From NCBI GenBank assembly GCA_903839855.1, contig CAIMEB010000259.1:1-40074 (forward strand): a DNA stretch of 40,074 nt, given 5' to 3'. Both the position numbers and the translations under genes were made by a program. The DNA is from an uncultured Methylococcaceae bacterium. Its GTDB lineage: Bacteria > Pseudomonadota > Gammaproteobacteria > Methylococcales > Methylomonadaceae. The notes under the pieces are model-generated. The model did no database searches. It worked only from the letters and a program-made list of their open reading frames with translations, and was not told where the DNA came from. Positions 18,641 through 27,359 of this stretch are shown here, piece after piece. The stretch's first letter is position 1. Each line of letters starts with the position of its first letter.

Positions 18641-19368
18641 ATTTTATCTTTTTGGTTATTCTGTGACATTCTTAAAATGCCTCTGAGGATGTCCAGCTCT
18701 TTAACATCTAAATGCACGCGATTATAAATGCGTCGTAAACGGCGCATGATAGATTTTGATTTATCAGGATGGATAAAACCGATATCAGTTAAGGTCTCAT
18801 GCAAATGCGTGTAAAAAGACTCCATTTGTAGAGTGGTTGCTTTTGGGGTTTTACCTCTATCACCAATAATAACGGGTGATTGTTGGCCGGCACTAACAAA
18901 GAGTTCGTAGCAAACAACTTGTACCGCAGCTGCAATATTCAAGGAGCTATAGTCGATATTGCAGGGGATTCTGAGCAGGAAATGACATAAGTCTAATTCA
19001 TGGTTTTTTAAGCCAGAGTTTTCACGACCAAAGATAATGCCGACTTTTTGATGGTAGCCAACTGTGGTGATTTTCTCAGCACATTCTCTCGGAGTCATTT
19101 CTGGCCAGCTAATGGTTCGGCATCGGGCACTGGCACCGATGACAAGTTGGCAGTCACTGATTGCTTCTTGCAAAGTCGAGTATACGGTTGCTTTAGCTAA
19201 AATATCATCAGCACCGGAGGCTCTGGAGGTGGCATCAGCGCTGGGGAATAGTTTAGGCGAAACTAAGCAGAGCTCAGTCATGGTCATGTTTTTCATGGCA
19301 CGAGCCACAGCACCGATATTACCAGGATGACTGGTTTCGACTAAAATTATTTTAATATGTGACAGCAA
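18637..19368 (-). CDS. trmJ: tRNA (cytidine/uridine-2'-O-)-methyltransferase TrmJ
   Basis: SPOUT-class enzyme that 2'-O-methylates position 32 in the tRNA anticodon loop using S-adenosylmethionine. Seen: 243 residues. N-terminal IILVETSHPGNIGAVARAMKNM, then FGRENSGLKNHELDLC and IPCNIDYSSLNIAAAVQVVCYE, the knotted SAM-binding motifs of the SpoU/TrmJ family. The C-terminal helical extension ends in LDILRGILRM. It lies between the divergent suhB and the co-oriented iscR, the same order as in Escherichia coli. Confidence 0.93.
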   Translation of the reverse strand: MLSHIKIILVETSHPGNIGAVARAMKNMTMTELCLVSPKLFPSADATSRASGADDILAKATVYSTLQEAISDCQLVIGASARCRTISWPEMTPRECAEKITTVGYHQKVGIIFGRENSGLKNHELDLCHFLLRIPCNIDYSSLNIAAAVQVVCYELFVSAGQQSPVIIGDRGKTPKATTLQMESFYTHLHETLTDIGFIHPDKSKSIMRRLRRIYNRVHLDVKELDILRGILRMSQNNQKDKI

Positions 19369-19454
19369 GGGTGTCGTCCTTTGTTAAAAATAAGCAAAGT
19401 TTACCAAAAGATTTGTTATCATTGACGTTTTATCTGATCATTGTAAATTTGTCT

Positions 19455-20249
19455 ATGCAACCCATGTTAAATATTGCCATCCGTGCTGCTAGAAGTGCGG
19501 GTGACTTAATCCTTCGTTCAGCTGATAATGTTAGTCGTCTGTCTATTGATCAAAAAGGCAAAAATGATTATGCCAGTGAAGTTGATCGTATGGCAGAGCG
19601 CGAAATTATTAATATCATTAAAGCCGCTTATCCCGAACACGCTATCTTGGCAGAGGAAAGTGGTCAACACAAAGGCAATGATTTTGTTTGGGTCATTGAT
19701 CCTCTTGATGGAACGACTAATTTTCTGCATGGCTTTCCACAATATGCGGTGTCCATCGCTTTAAAACACAAAGGCCGGTTAGAGGTCGGTGTTATTTATG
19801 ATCCCTTAAGAGATGAGTTATTTACCGCTAAACGGGGTGGTGGCGCTATGTTAAATAATCGTCGTTTGAGAGTGACGAATCAAAACAGTTTAAAAGGGGC
19901 TTTATTGGGCACCGGTTTTCCTTTTAAAACAGATAAGCATCTGGATGCCTATGTGGGCATGTTTAAGGCGTTAACAATGGAATGTGCGGGTATTAGAAGA
20001 GCCGGTTCGGCGGCTTTGGATTTGGCTTATGTGGCGGCGGGTCGCTTGGATGGTTATTGGGAAATTGGTATCATGGAATGGGATATGGCAGCGGGCATTT
20101 TACTGATTAAAGAGGCGGGCGGGGTGGTGACTGATTTCTCTTTTAATGACAAATACATGGAATCCGGCAATGTGATTGTGGGTAATCCAAAAATGCATCA
20201 ATTGATGTATCAACTAATCGAGCCTCATGTCACTGAAAATCTGAAGTAA
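19455..20249 (+). CDS. suhB: Inositol-1-monophosphatase SuhB
   Basis: Mg-dependent phosphatase of the inositol monophosphatase family. The enterobacterial homologue also joins rRNA antitermination complexes. Seen: 264 residues from MQPMLNIAIRAARSAG; an in-frame extension back to 19359 overlaps trmJ and has no conserved content. Metal-site motifs are present: ILAEESG with Glu67/68, the IDPLDGTTNF signature with Asp82 and Asp85, and the second signature near WEIGIMEWDMAAGILLIKEA. Divergent from trmJ with an 86-base gap. A transposase remnant lies just downstream. Confidence 0.93.
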   Translation: MQPMLNIAIRAARSAGDLILRSADNVSRLSIDQKGKNDYASEVDRMAEREIINIIKAAYPEHAILAEESGQHKGNDFVWVIDPLDGTTNFLHGFPQYAVSIALKHKGRLEVGVIYDPLRDELFTAKRGGGAMLNNRRLRVTNQNSLKGALLGTGFPFKTDKHLDAYVGMFKALTMECAGIRRAGSAALDLAYVAAGRLDGYWEIGIMEWDMAAGILLIKEAGGVVTDFSFNDKYMESGNVIVGNPKMHQLMYQLIEPHVTENLK

Positions 20250-20289
20250 GTCTTTAAATTTTTATTTTCCGTCCATTTTCATAGGTGCC

Positions 20290-20632
20290 TGCCAGATTAC
20301 ATTTGATCGTTTTCATGTTGTGAAACGGCTGAACGAAGCCATGAATCAGGTGCGTATCATCGAACGTAAAGAGCATCATGAGCTGAAAGGTCACAAATAC
20401 ACCTTTCTGAAAAAACGAGAAAATCTATCGGCTACCAAAGAACAAGCACTCGATGAGCTGATTAAACTGTATCCTACTCAGGGAGAAGCTTACCGATTAA
20501 AGGTACTATTTAATGATCTTTCAACTGGCTAAACGTCGAGCCAGAGGCTATCGGAATATCAATAACTTCATCAACATGATTTATTTTCTTTGCAGTAAGC
20601 TACAATTTGATTACCCACTCTATTTCACATAG
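20290..20632 (+). pseudogene. ISL3-family transposase remnant with internal deletion
   Basis: The frame at about 20293-20532 reads QITFDRFHVVKRLNEAMNQV and continues to YRLKVLFNDL, the central DDE region of ISL3 transposases. The adjacent +1 frame then reads FQLAKRRARGYRNINNFINM and on to LQFDYPLYFT with a stop at 20630-20632, the family's C-terminal end. The segment normally between these parts (roughly 80-100 residues, including the last catalytic acid) and the entire N terminus are missing. No terminal inverted repeats are recognisable. This is a dead IS fragment. Confidence 0.8.
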
Positions 20633-20706
20633 AGCCAAAAACATTTTCAGCTATGAGTAACCGGATTGACAGAGACTCCTCACTTCGAAAACACTATGTG
20701 GCTATC

Positions 20707-20748
20707 CAACCTCAAATTTAAGAAATTTAAATGGAGGTTATTTTTGCG
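20707..20748 (+). terminator. Possible hairpin terminator near the ISL3 remnant
   Basis: AACCTC and GAGGTT (about 20708-20713 and 20733-20739) enclose an AAATTT/AAATTT inner pairing and are followed by ATTTTTG. It could be a rho-independent terminator or a relic of the IS end. Confidence 0.4.
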
Positions 20749-20923
20749 CGTTACCTAAGTTAATTAATACTGAATAATTCATAAACAATTGGAGTATTCA
20801 TTTAATCTGCTCAATAGTTATGTTAAAGTTGCCTCGGTCATGTAGCTGATTAAATAGGCGTAATACCTAGACAGTTGCATGTCTAATAAAAAATAATAAT
20901 AACTATAACGAGGATTGCATTAA

Positions 20924-21448
20924 ATGAAATTATTAAAAAGCGCTGTCGTAGCTACAACATTGGCACTGTCTTTAGGTTCGTTTCCAACGTCTGCTGAAGT
21001 CTGTTTGGGTATGGCCTGTATGTATAACAGAATGACTCCAGTGCAAGGTATTGATGCCACTATTGGTCAAATAACTGAAGCATTGCAAGAAATTCAGTTA
21101 ATACAAAGTGGCGGTGCAGCAAATCATGGTAAAGGGGGAGATGAAATTATCATTGGTTATATCAAAGAAGCATTAAAGTTAACTAAAGAAATCAATGCTA
21201 ATGATAAGCTGGATCGTAATCGTAACCGCGCAAACGATTATTTAAAAAAAGCTAGAAGCTCTGTGCAAGGAGGGGATTTGGCTTTGGCATCTGAGCAACT
21301 TATGCAAGCCGAAAAACGTTTTACAGAGCTAAAGGATATGATTGATTTAACTCAAGCTGATAGAGTATCTCAACAAACCAATCTGTTAAATCGCATTATG
21401 GATGCCCCCGACCCATCAGCGGGTGCAAGGGCGGGAGCTATTAAGTAA
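20924..21448 (+). CDS. Secreted helical protein of unknown function
   Basis: 174 residues. A clear signal peptide (hydrophobic VVATTLALSLGSF, cleavage probably after TSA) precedes a mature N terminus with two cysteines (VCLGMACMYN). The rest is amphipathic helix, with a Gly/His-containing turn (GGAANHGKGGDE) and segments such as IGYIKEALKLTKEI and DYLKKARSSVQGGDLALASE. The spacing of Ala, Glu and Lys resembles SmbP-type four-helix small metal-binding proteins, but it is His-poor, so I do not assign metal binding. GAGG lies about 12 bases before the ATG. It seems to be transcribed alone. Confidence 0.65.
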   Translation: MKLLKSAVVATTLALSLGSFPTSAEVCLGMACMYNRMTPVQGIDATIGQITEALQEIQLIQSGGAANHGKGGDEIIIGYIKEALKLTKEINANDKLDRNRNRANDYLKKARSSVQGGDLALASEQLMQAEKRFTELKDMIDLTQADRVSQQTNLLNRIMDAPDPSAGARAGAIK

Positions 21449-21763
21449 AATAAAAGAAGTTATTAAATTTTTTGAGAATTGTCTGTTAGCTAGAGTGCTG
21501 ACAGACTACCTGCAAACAAGGGATAACGACGAGAGAATGAAGCCCATTATACTTATGTCGGTCTTAATGTCGGCGCGGGTAAGTTTGGTCTGGTATTCTC
21601 ATGGGTTCAGTCCTGCAAGCAATAGCATTTGCCATTGAGCATAAACTTAATGACCTTGTACCTCATTGGTAAAACTTATATAGGTTTCCTCTGCTTTACT
21701 GTTACACTGCACCCAGCACAAGGCTAAATCATTGGTTATTTTAGTCAGTCGGGAGTATATCTC
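21449..21763. other. Intergenic region with a possible decayed fragment
   Basis: About 315 bases without a supported gene. A short open stretch near 21535-21628 reads EAHYTYVGLNVGAGKFGLVF without a start, and another frame ends AIAFAIEHKLNDLVPHW. Both look like possible remnants of a lost gene, but I cannot name it. Confidence 0.3.
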
Positions 21764-22591
21764 ATGTCAGTAGATTCAACTAACATTTTCCAAAAATTGC
21801 TTGATCAAATATATGTTTATAACCTCAATGAAACACACCCCGACACCTTCAATTCTTTACGACTAGAAAAACAAGCTAAAAAATTAGATGAAAGACATCC
21901 TGACTTAGCCGCTTCTGCTCGTGGACTTATCGCTGCGATACAAGGCAACTTAGACGAGTCGGATAGACAACATGTACTCGCAAAAAAATTAAGTCGCCAC
22001 CCTCATCATAAAATGTATCAAGCCATGTCACTTCGAATATTGGGTGAGCATGAATGCTCTTATTTCTTTATGCAATGTATTATGAGCGTCATGCCGGACC
22101 CTGTTGGTCTACTCAGTTCCGAAATCTCTTTAGCATTTAAAAGCGGTCATCATATTGAAGTTACGAGATATCACCATGAGTTGTTACGTATTAAAGCTGA
22201 AATCCCCATTAATACTCAATTATTAATATATTTTAACCATTTAATAGATCTCTCCAAAATTAGCCTAGATGTTTTTCCTAAAATCAGGGTATTAGTCCAT
22301 TCATTACAAAAAACCTTTAAAATCGAAGAACCCGAATTCACTTTGGAAATAGTTGACAAGCATTTGTATTGTTGGTTAACGACAGAAGCTGATCCCAACA
22401 CGATTACCCAATTAAATACGCAATTAGCATCAAGCATAGCCTTAATGACAGGTGAGAATTTAGATCGTTATCACATTGGTTATAGAGCCCCCGATGATAA
22501 AGATACTAAATCGGTAAATATTGAGGCCTTACATAATTTTGTTCATGACGTTGATTTCTATCGCTATGACTATGACGATGACGATGAATAG
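21764..22591 (+). CDS. Hypothetical helical-repeat protein, paralogue 1
   Basis: 275 residues, no signal peptide, acidic C terminus (YDYDDDDE). The middle has a TPR-like helical pair: AASARGLIAAIQGNLDESDR, then KMYQAMSLRILGEHECSYFF. The C-terminal part reads TEADPNTITQLNTQLASSIA and then YHIGYRAP. Each of these blocks has a counterpart in the gene 43 bases downstream, so the two arose by tandem duplication. No catalytic motif is seen and I do not recognise a named family. Probably a cytoplasmic protein-protein interaction module. GGGAG about 10 bases before the ATG supports the start. Confidence 0.75.
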   Translation: MSVDSTNIFQKLLDQIYVYNLNETHPDTFNSLRLEKQAKKLDERHPDLAASARGLIAAIQGNLDESDRQHVLAKKLSRHPHHKMYQAMSLRILGEHECSYFFMQCIMSVMPDPVGLLSSEISLAFKSGHHIEVTRYHHELLRIKAEIPINTQLLIYFNHLIDLSKISLDVFPKIRVLVHSLQKTFKIEEPEFTLEIVDKHLYCWLTTEADPNTITQLNTQLASSIALMTGENLDRYHIGYRAPDDKDTKSVNIEALHNFVHDVDFYRYDYDDDDE

Positions 22592-22634
22592 CCGAATGCC
22601 ATCACCCTCACCCAACTCAGCCTAGAGAATTAAA

Positions 22635-23420
22635 ATGAACGAAGATCAATGTGAAGTTTTAAACAGCATCATGACTAAAGCCGTCAATTATGTGATAACT
22701 CAAACTAAGCCTGATGACATTACGGCACGTAAAATGAAAAATGACATACACAGCATCATGGCTTATGATCGTGCTCATGGGGCTATGGCATTAGGTTTTA
22801 TTGCAGCTGTGGAAGGTGATTATGAAGAAAGCCTAAAACAAAATAAACTATCAATCACCCTCGATAATGATCCGGCGCTCTATATTAACTACGCTGTTTC
22901 AATGCGAGCGTTGGGGCATAACGCAGAAGCTTATGTGGTCATCAATCAAGCCATGAATTTATTAACCGATATTACACAAGGAATCGATATATTCATGGCT
23001 ATCGCCTTTAATGCCGGACATTTCGAAAATACGCAGTCGATCGAAGACGCATTCAAACGTCAGGAACAAACCGAACTGATCAAATATCTTCAACCCTATT
23101 TTGACGATGTCAACAATGTCGTCGATAAAGCACAACTGCCCTACGATACTCACGTGCAAATTGCCGCGATCATAGAAAAAATTCGTTTAAATAATCATCA
23201 CGGCTATACAGAACATAAACTTGAGACCCTAAACAATACGTTATACCATTGGTCACTTGTCAATGCCGATGCAGAAACCATTGCCCTGATGAATACTCAA
23301 TTAGAAGACGAACTAAGCCAACTGAAATATACAGTATTCGATAATTATCGCATTGCTTTTAAAGCAAAGGAATGGCCTACACCATCGCTGGACTTAGAAG
23401 CTCCGTTAGAATTACATTAG
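22635..23420 (+). CDS. Hypothetical helical-repeat protein, paralogue 2
   Basis: 261 residues, no signal peptide. The blocks HGAMALGFIAAVEGDYEESL, YINYAVSMRALGHNAEAYVV and NADAETIALMNTQLEDELSQ with YRIAFKAKEW align with paralogue 1 in the same order. TPR-like helix pairs (an Ala/Gly pattern with a Tyr/Leu core) make up the N-terminal half. GAGAAT precedes the ATG by about 6 bases. Likely co-transcribed with paralogue 1. Function unknown; the fact that both copies remain open over their full length argues that both are used. Confidence 0.75.
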   Translation: MNEDQCEVLNSIMTKAVNYVITQTKPDDITARKMKNDIHSIMAYDRAHGAMALGFIAAVEGDYEESLKQNKLSITLDNDPALYINYAVSMRALGHNAEAYVVINQAMNLLTDITQGIDIFMAIAFNAGHFENTQSIEDAFKRQEQTELIKYLQPYFDDVNNVVDKAQLPYDTHVQIAAIIEKIRLNNHHGYTEHKLETLNNTLYHWSLVNADAETIALMNTQLEDELSQLKYTVFDNYRIAFKAKEWPTPSLDLEAPLELH

Positions 23421-23806
23421 AAAATCGAAACTCCCGGAAAATCCTTGCGGTCAGAACACATGCCAACTAAAAAACAGCGCTTAATTTAGAATTACACCGA
23501 CCACAGCAGCCGTAATACCCGTCAAGGGTGCAGTGAATTTTATGTTATTGCTGGATAAATCGCTATAACCTCTTCATCAGGTAAAGCTTAGATTTGTGTA
23601 ATTTGTCATTCGCTGATTATAAACTCAAAGGTTTTTCTGATAGTGCTTGCATAAATAAAGATATGTTGTTATTAATTGCTCTTGCCAGTTCATTGGTGAT
23701 CTGTTGATTGCTGGGGTGTCTTTTCAAATATTGAAGATCAACCCTTCAACTGGCTTGCATTTAGCGTTTAATTCACATTTAAGTTTAATATAATTTAAGG
23801 GGCAAC
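23421..23806. other. Intergenic region upstream of the bacterioferritin genes
   Basis: About 385 bases with no supported gene. Near its end TTGCAT (about 23755) and TATAAT (about 23789) are present but too far apart for a standard promoter; TATAAT may be a -10 element for bfr. AAGG lies about 10 bases before the bfr ATG. No convincing Fur box was found. Confidence 0.35.
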
Positions 23807-24286
23807 ATGAAAGGCGACAATAATATACTGGAAATTCTTAACAGTTTGCTTGCAGGTGAGCTGAGTGCATCTGATCAGTATTTGATTCACGGGGAAATGT
23901 ATGCTGATTTTGGTTTAAGTCATCTTGCTGAAAAGAGTTTGCATGAATCTGAACATGAACGTTTGCATGCTCGTGCTTTAATTCAGCGTATTTTGTTTTT
24001 GGAAGGTACGCCTGATTTAGTTAAACGTGAGGCGTTGACGGTGGGCAATACGGTTCCTGAAATGATAAAAGCTGATCTGGATGTAGAATATCATGTGGTC
24101 GGTGAATTAAAAAAAGCCATAGCTGCCTGTGAAGTAGCACAAGACTATGTCTCTAGAGATATGTTGGTCGTGCAATTGGATGATACTGAAATGGATCATG
24201 CTTATTGGCTAGAGAAACAGTTGCGATTGATTAACCTGGTCGGTTTGGAAAACTACCAGCAAAGTCAAATGAAACCAGGTCAATAA
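23807..24286 (+). CDS. Bacterioferritin subunit with intact ferroxidase site
   Basis: Ferritin-like four-helix subunit of a 24-mer iron store. Seen: 159 residues starting MKGDNNILEILNSLLAGELS. All six ferroxidase ligands are present: Glu18, Glu51, His54, Glu94, and the Glu128/His131 pair of an ExxH motif. Position 52, the methionine that ligates inter-subunit heme in bacterioferritins, is arginine, so this subunit should not supply a heme ligand. The paralogue 17 bases downstream has the reverse pattern. Together they fit a heteropolymeric bacterioferritin of the type known from Magnetospirillum and Neisseria. Bfd is encoded next to the pair. Confidence 0.92.
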   Translation: MKGDNNILEILNSLLAGELSASDQYLIHGEMYADFGLSHLAEKSLHESEHERLHARALIQRILFLEGTPDLVKREALTVGNTVPEMIKADLDVEYHVVGELKKAIAACEVAQDYVSRDMLVVQLDDTEMDHAYWLEKQLRLINLVGLENYQQSQMKPGQ

Positions 24287-24302
24287 ACAGTAAGGGGTCG
24301 AA

Positions 24303-24785
24303 ATGAAAGGCGATAAAAAGATCATCGATAGTCTTAATAAAGTACTTAAGAATGAATTAACTTCAATCAATCAGTATTTTTTGCATGCCCGTATGTTTCG
24401 CTATTGGGGTTTGGAAAAGCTCAATGACTACCAGTATAAGCAATCCATTCGTGTGATGAAGGAAGCCGATGAGCTCATCGAGCGTATCCTATTTTTGGAG
24501 GGTCTGCCTAATTTGCAAAATCTCGGTAAATTGCTGATTGGTGAAGATGTTGTTGAATGTTTGAACGGTGATTTGGAATACGAAAAAGACTGCCAACGCC
24601 CCACATTAATAGAAGCAGTGGCTTTATGTGAAGAATTGCAGGACTATGTGAGTCGTGATTTACTCGTCGAGTTGCTTGAACATTGTGAAGAAGCGATTGA
24701 TTGGTTAGAAACCCAACAAGGACTCATCGAAAAAGTCAGCCTGCCTAATTATTTGCAGGCTTATATGGAACCGGGTGGGGAGTAA
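24303..24785 (+). CDS. Bacterioferritin subunit with heme ligand but lost ferroxidase site
   Basis: 160 residues starting [20 protein letters not shown]. The heme-ligand methionine Met52 is present. Of the ferroxidase ligands only Glu18 and Glu94 remain: position 51 is Val, 54 is Glu, and the ExxH pair is replaced by Cys128 and Ala131. The segment [15 protein letters not shown] is classical bacterioferritin. It should therefore contribute heme (electron entry for iron release through Bfd) and depend on the upstream subunit for iron oxidation. AAGGGG about 5 bases before the ATG. Same operon as the first subunit. Confidence 0.92.
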   Translation: MKGDKKIIDSLNKVLKNELTSINQYFLHARMFRYWGLEKLNDYQYKQSIRVMKEADELIERILFLEGLPNLQNLGKLLIGEDVVECLNGDLEYEKDCQRPTLIEAVALCEELQDYVSRDLLVELLEHCEEAIDWLETQQGLIEKVSLPNYLQAYMEPGGE

Positions 24786-24840
24786 TCACTTAAACAAGAA
24801 TGTCTGGATAAATTATGCTTGACAGATACATTAATACAAA

Positions 24841-24855
24841 TGAGAATAGATCTTA
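24841..24855. promoter_or_regulatory. Weak Fur-box-like sequence before bfd
   Basis: TGAGAATAGATCTTA matches the 7-1-7 Fur pattern TGATAAT-N-ATTATCA at 9 of 14 positions, with a good left half and a poor right half. It lies about 40 bases before bfd, a gene known to be iron-repressed in other gammaproteobacteria. It could be chance in AT-rich DNA. Confidence 0.25.
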
Positions 24856-24894
24856 ATAATCGTATTTATATAAGATAATACCGGAGTCTACTTT

Positions 24895-25092
24895 ATGTAT
24901 GTCTGTATTTGCCAAGCGATAACTGATCGACAAATTCATCAAGCTGCCAGAAATGGAGCAAAAACACTACGAGATTTACGTCGTGATTTACAAGTGAGTG
25001 TCGATTGTGGTCGTTGTGCCAATTCTGCGCGTCAGTGCCTAAAATCAGCTAACGAACAAGTAATGGAACGTAATGAAACATCATTACGATGA
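24895..25092 (+). CDS. bfd: Bacterioferritin-associated ferredoxin
   Basis: Small [2Fe-2S] protein that reduces the bacterioferritin heme and so triggers iron release. Seen: 65 residues, the usual length, with MYVCICQAITDRQI (Cys4, Cys6) and VDCGRCANSAR (Cys38, Cys41), the four Bfd cluster ligands in the family spacing. GGAG lies about 9 bases before the ATG. It is 109 bases after the second bacterioferritin gene and probably has its own promoter in that gap. Gene order supports the role. Confidence 0.93.
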   Translation: MYVCICQAITDRQIHQAARNGAKTLRDLRRDLQVSVDCGRCANSARQCLKSANEQVMERNETSLR

Positions 25093-25408
25093 GGTTTAAA
25101 TAGCTTTTAAAGAAATGTTTCATTGACCAAAACTGGCCGATTGGCCTTTATATAGGCTTTCAGCATCAATAAAGTAAGATTCCAAGCTACTACGTTCTTA
25201 ATCATAAACCGCGACTCTGTTGAGAATGCTTAAAGAGGGCTTATTCAAAAAAGGTTTTAAGCCGATTTTTGAGTATTGAATACGTTGACATTCTATATCG
25301 ACCACTATTAGCTGGCTTGATTGAAGCATTACTGTTGGCTTTGGGATAAAGATAAAGAAGCGGCTGTAGGTCGGTGCGAATGGCTAAATAATAACGAAGA
25401 GTAACCCC
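25093..25408. other. Intergenic region between bfd and the peroxidase gene
   Basis: About 315 bases, no gene supported. A GGCCGATTGGCC palindrome lies at about 25137-25148. TTGACA at about 25285 is a good -35 candidate, but the -10 that would follow (TTAGCT) is poor. Confidence 0.3.
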
Positions 25409-25921
25409 ATGATTAATCAAATGACTATTAACAGTGTTAAGAGTGCAGCTATTTATCAGTTTAAAGCGAACCTTTTGGGTGGCACCGAGGTTTCTCTCGG
25501 CGATTATCAAGGCAAAGTTCTATTGATCGTGAATACAGCGAGTCGCTGTGGCTTTACACCTCAATATCAAGGCCTGGAAAATTTATATCAGCGTTATAAA
25601 GAACAGGGCTTAGTTGTCCTTGGTTTTCCTTGCAATCAGTTCGGGGCACAAGAACCCGGAAACGAGGAAGATATCGGCAGCTTTTGCCAATTGAATTATG
25701 GCGTGAGCTTTCCAATGTTCGCAAAAATTGAAGTCAATGGTAAACAGACCCATCCGCTTTTTTGGTATCTTAGAACCCATGCCAAAGGTTTCTTAGGATC
25801 AAGCTGTATCAAATGGAATTTCACTAAATTCTTGATCAACCGTGATGGACAAGTCATTGCTCGCTACGGGTCTTTTGTAAAACCTGAAAAACTAACGACA
25901 GCAATAGAGCACTTGCTATAA
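25409..25921 (+). CDS. Glutathione peroxidase-like thiol peroxidase (Cys type)
   Basis: Reduces peroxides at the expense of glutathione or thioredoxin. Seen: 170 residues with the thioredoxin-fold core VLLIVNTASRCGFTPQYQGL, where Cys47 replaces the selenocysteine of animal enzymes. The catalytic Gln is in FPCNQFGAQEPG and the catalytic Trp in IKWNFTKFLI. It retains the second Cys of FPCNQFG. No signal peptide, so cytoplasmic. The ATG at 25409 has GAAGAG about 10 bases upstream; an ATG four codons later is an alternative. Its neighbours (bfr, bfd) suggest a shared theme of iron and oxidative stress, although no common operon is visible. Confidence 0.92.
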   Translation: MINQMTINSVKSAAIYQFKANLLGGTEVSLGDYQGKVLLIVNTASRCGFTPQYQGLENLYQRYKEQGLVVLGFPCNQFGAQEPGNEEDIGSFCQLNYGVSFPMFAKIEVNGKQTHPLFWYLRTHAKGFLGSSCIKWNFTKFLINRDGQVIARYGSFVKPEKLTTAIEHLL

Positions 25922-25960
25922 ATATTGCCGTAAGCATGATCACCTGCCCGAGAATATCAT

Positions 25961-27157
25961 TTAACCTTTTACGCACACAACTTGCTTGAGACTATGTAAT
26001 ATTTCGGTCAGATCATTTTGATTAGCCATGACTTGATCAATATCTTTGTAAGCACCGGGGATTTCATCCAGTACACCTTTGTCTTTTCGACAAATAACGC
26101 CCGCTGTTTGGGTGACGAGATCAGTTTCAGTAAAATATTTTTCGGCGGCTGTTCTACTCATGCGACGTCCTGCCCCATGAGCGCTGGAACAAAAGCTTTC
26201 TGGATTTCCTTTACCCGCAACAATGTAACTACGTGCCCCCATGCTACCCGGTACTATGCCTATATCCCCTATTCTGGCGCGAATGGCACCCTTTCGAGTG
26301 ACCCAGACATCTTCGCCGTAATGGTGTTCTTTAGCAATATAGTTATGATGACAATTCACCACTTCTGTAGTCGCTACAAAAGGAGGCAGGTGGCGTGATA
26401 AAGCGGCTAATACTAAGTCCAGCATGGATTGACGATTTTGCATGGCATACTCTTGCGCCCAATGCACTGCTTCAACATAATCTTTAAAATATTCAGTCCC
26501 TTCAGGGATGTAAGCCAAATCACGGTCTGGTAACTGTATCATCCAGCGTTCCATATCTTTTCTGGCAAGACTGATAAAATAAGCAGCAATAGCATTACCA
26601 ATGCCCCGACTACCCGAATGCAACATCACCCAAACCTGATTAGATTCATCAAGACAGACTTCAATAAAATGATTACCCGAACCGAGCGTACCCATTTGGT
26701 TTGTCCATTTAGAAAACTTACTAAAGGCCTTAAGTAATTCTGGATGTCGGTCTGTCAGCATTTTTAAACCGGCTTCAAACGGTTTAGCGGCTTCGACTAG
26801 AATTCGGTCATCTGCATGTTGAGCACGACCAACTGGAACATCTCGGGTAATTTGTGCAAATACTTTCTTTAAGGCTTTTTCATCCAGCTCATTGGCTGTA
26901 ATTGATAGTTTAGCTGCAACCATACCACAACCCAAATCAACGCCCACAGCCGCCGGGATAATAGCCTTGTGGGTTGCGATGACAGAGCCAATCGTGGCAC
27001 CAATACCTAAATGCACATCCGGCATAACAGCAACATGGTGATAAATGAACGGCATACTGGCAATATTGGCTAATTGCACAGTTGAGGCTTCATCAATATC
27101 GGTAGTCCAAATTTTGACGGGGACTCGCTGATTTAGTAGTACTTGTTGAATGGGCAT
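25961..27157 (-). CDS. rtcB: RNA-splicing ligase RtcB
   Basis: GTP- and Mn-dependent ligase that joins 2',3'-cyclic-phosphate and 5'-hydroxyl RNA ends, used in RNA repair. Seen: 398 residues, close to Escherichia coli RtcB. Motifs in order: MPDVHLGIGATIGSV, the metal-site Cys in VGVDLGCGMVAAK, GTLGSGNHFIEV, MLHSGSRGIGN, the GARSYIVAGKGNPESF loop, and SSAHGAGRRMSR with the His that is guanylylated. There is no RtcA or archease gene next to it. It converges with the peroxidase gene across a 39-base gap. Confidence 0.95.
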   Translation of the reverse strand: MPIQQVLLNQRVPVKIWTTDIDEASTVQLANIASMPFIYHHVAVMPDVHLGIGATIGSVIATHKAIIPAAVGVDLGCGMVAAKLSITANELDEKALKKVFAQITRDVPVGRAQHADDRILVEAAKPFEAGLKMLTDRHPELLKAFSKFSKWTNQMGTLGSGNHFIEVCLDESNQVWVMLHSGSRGIGNAIAAYFISLARKDMERWMIQLPDRDLAYIPEGTEYFKDYVEAVHWAQEYAMQNRQSMLDLVLAALSRHLPPFVATTEVVNCHHNYIAKEHHYGEDVWVTRKGAIRARIGDIGIVPGSMGARSYIVAGKGNPESFCSSAHGAGRRMSRTAAEKYFTETDLVTQTAGVICRKDKGVLDEIPGAYKDIDQVMANQNDLTEILHSLKQVVCVKG

Positions 27158-27359
27158 TAATGATTGTCTAATTGATTGCGTGAATATGAAATAATTGAAG
27201 CACTCGCGCCAAAGTAAAGCCTAGATCCTAGATGATATTATGATTATTGCGTTTAAATCAACTCAATAGAACAAGAAAGCATCTTTTAATATAATCCAAT
27301 GTAGCACAGAAACTACTGTGAGCCATACCTTGTAGATTAACGCTATATTTTCCCATTTG

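Noticed and set aside
19359-19454. Upstream extension of suhB
   Set aside because: It overlaps the divergent trmJ start. MQPMLNIA at 19455 is the usual SuhB beginning.
21402-21638. Frame overlapping the end of the secreted helical protein
   Set aside because: It starts inside that gene without a ribosome site, and its composition is unlike a protein.
26018-26398. Plus-strand frame of 126 codons opposite rtcB
   Set aside because: Antisense shadow; the minus-strand frame has complete RtcB catalytic motifs.
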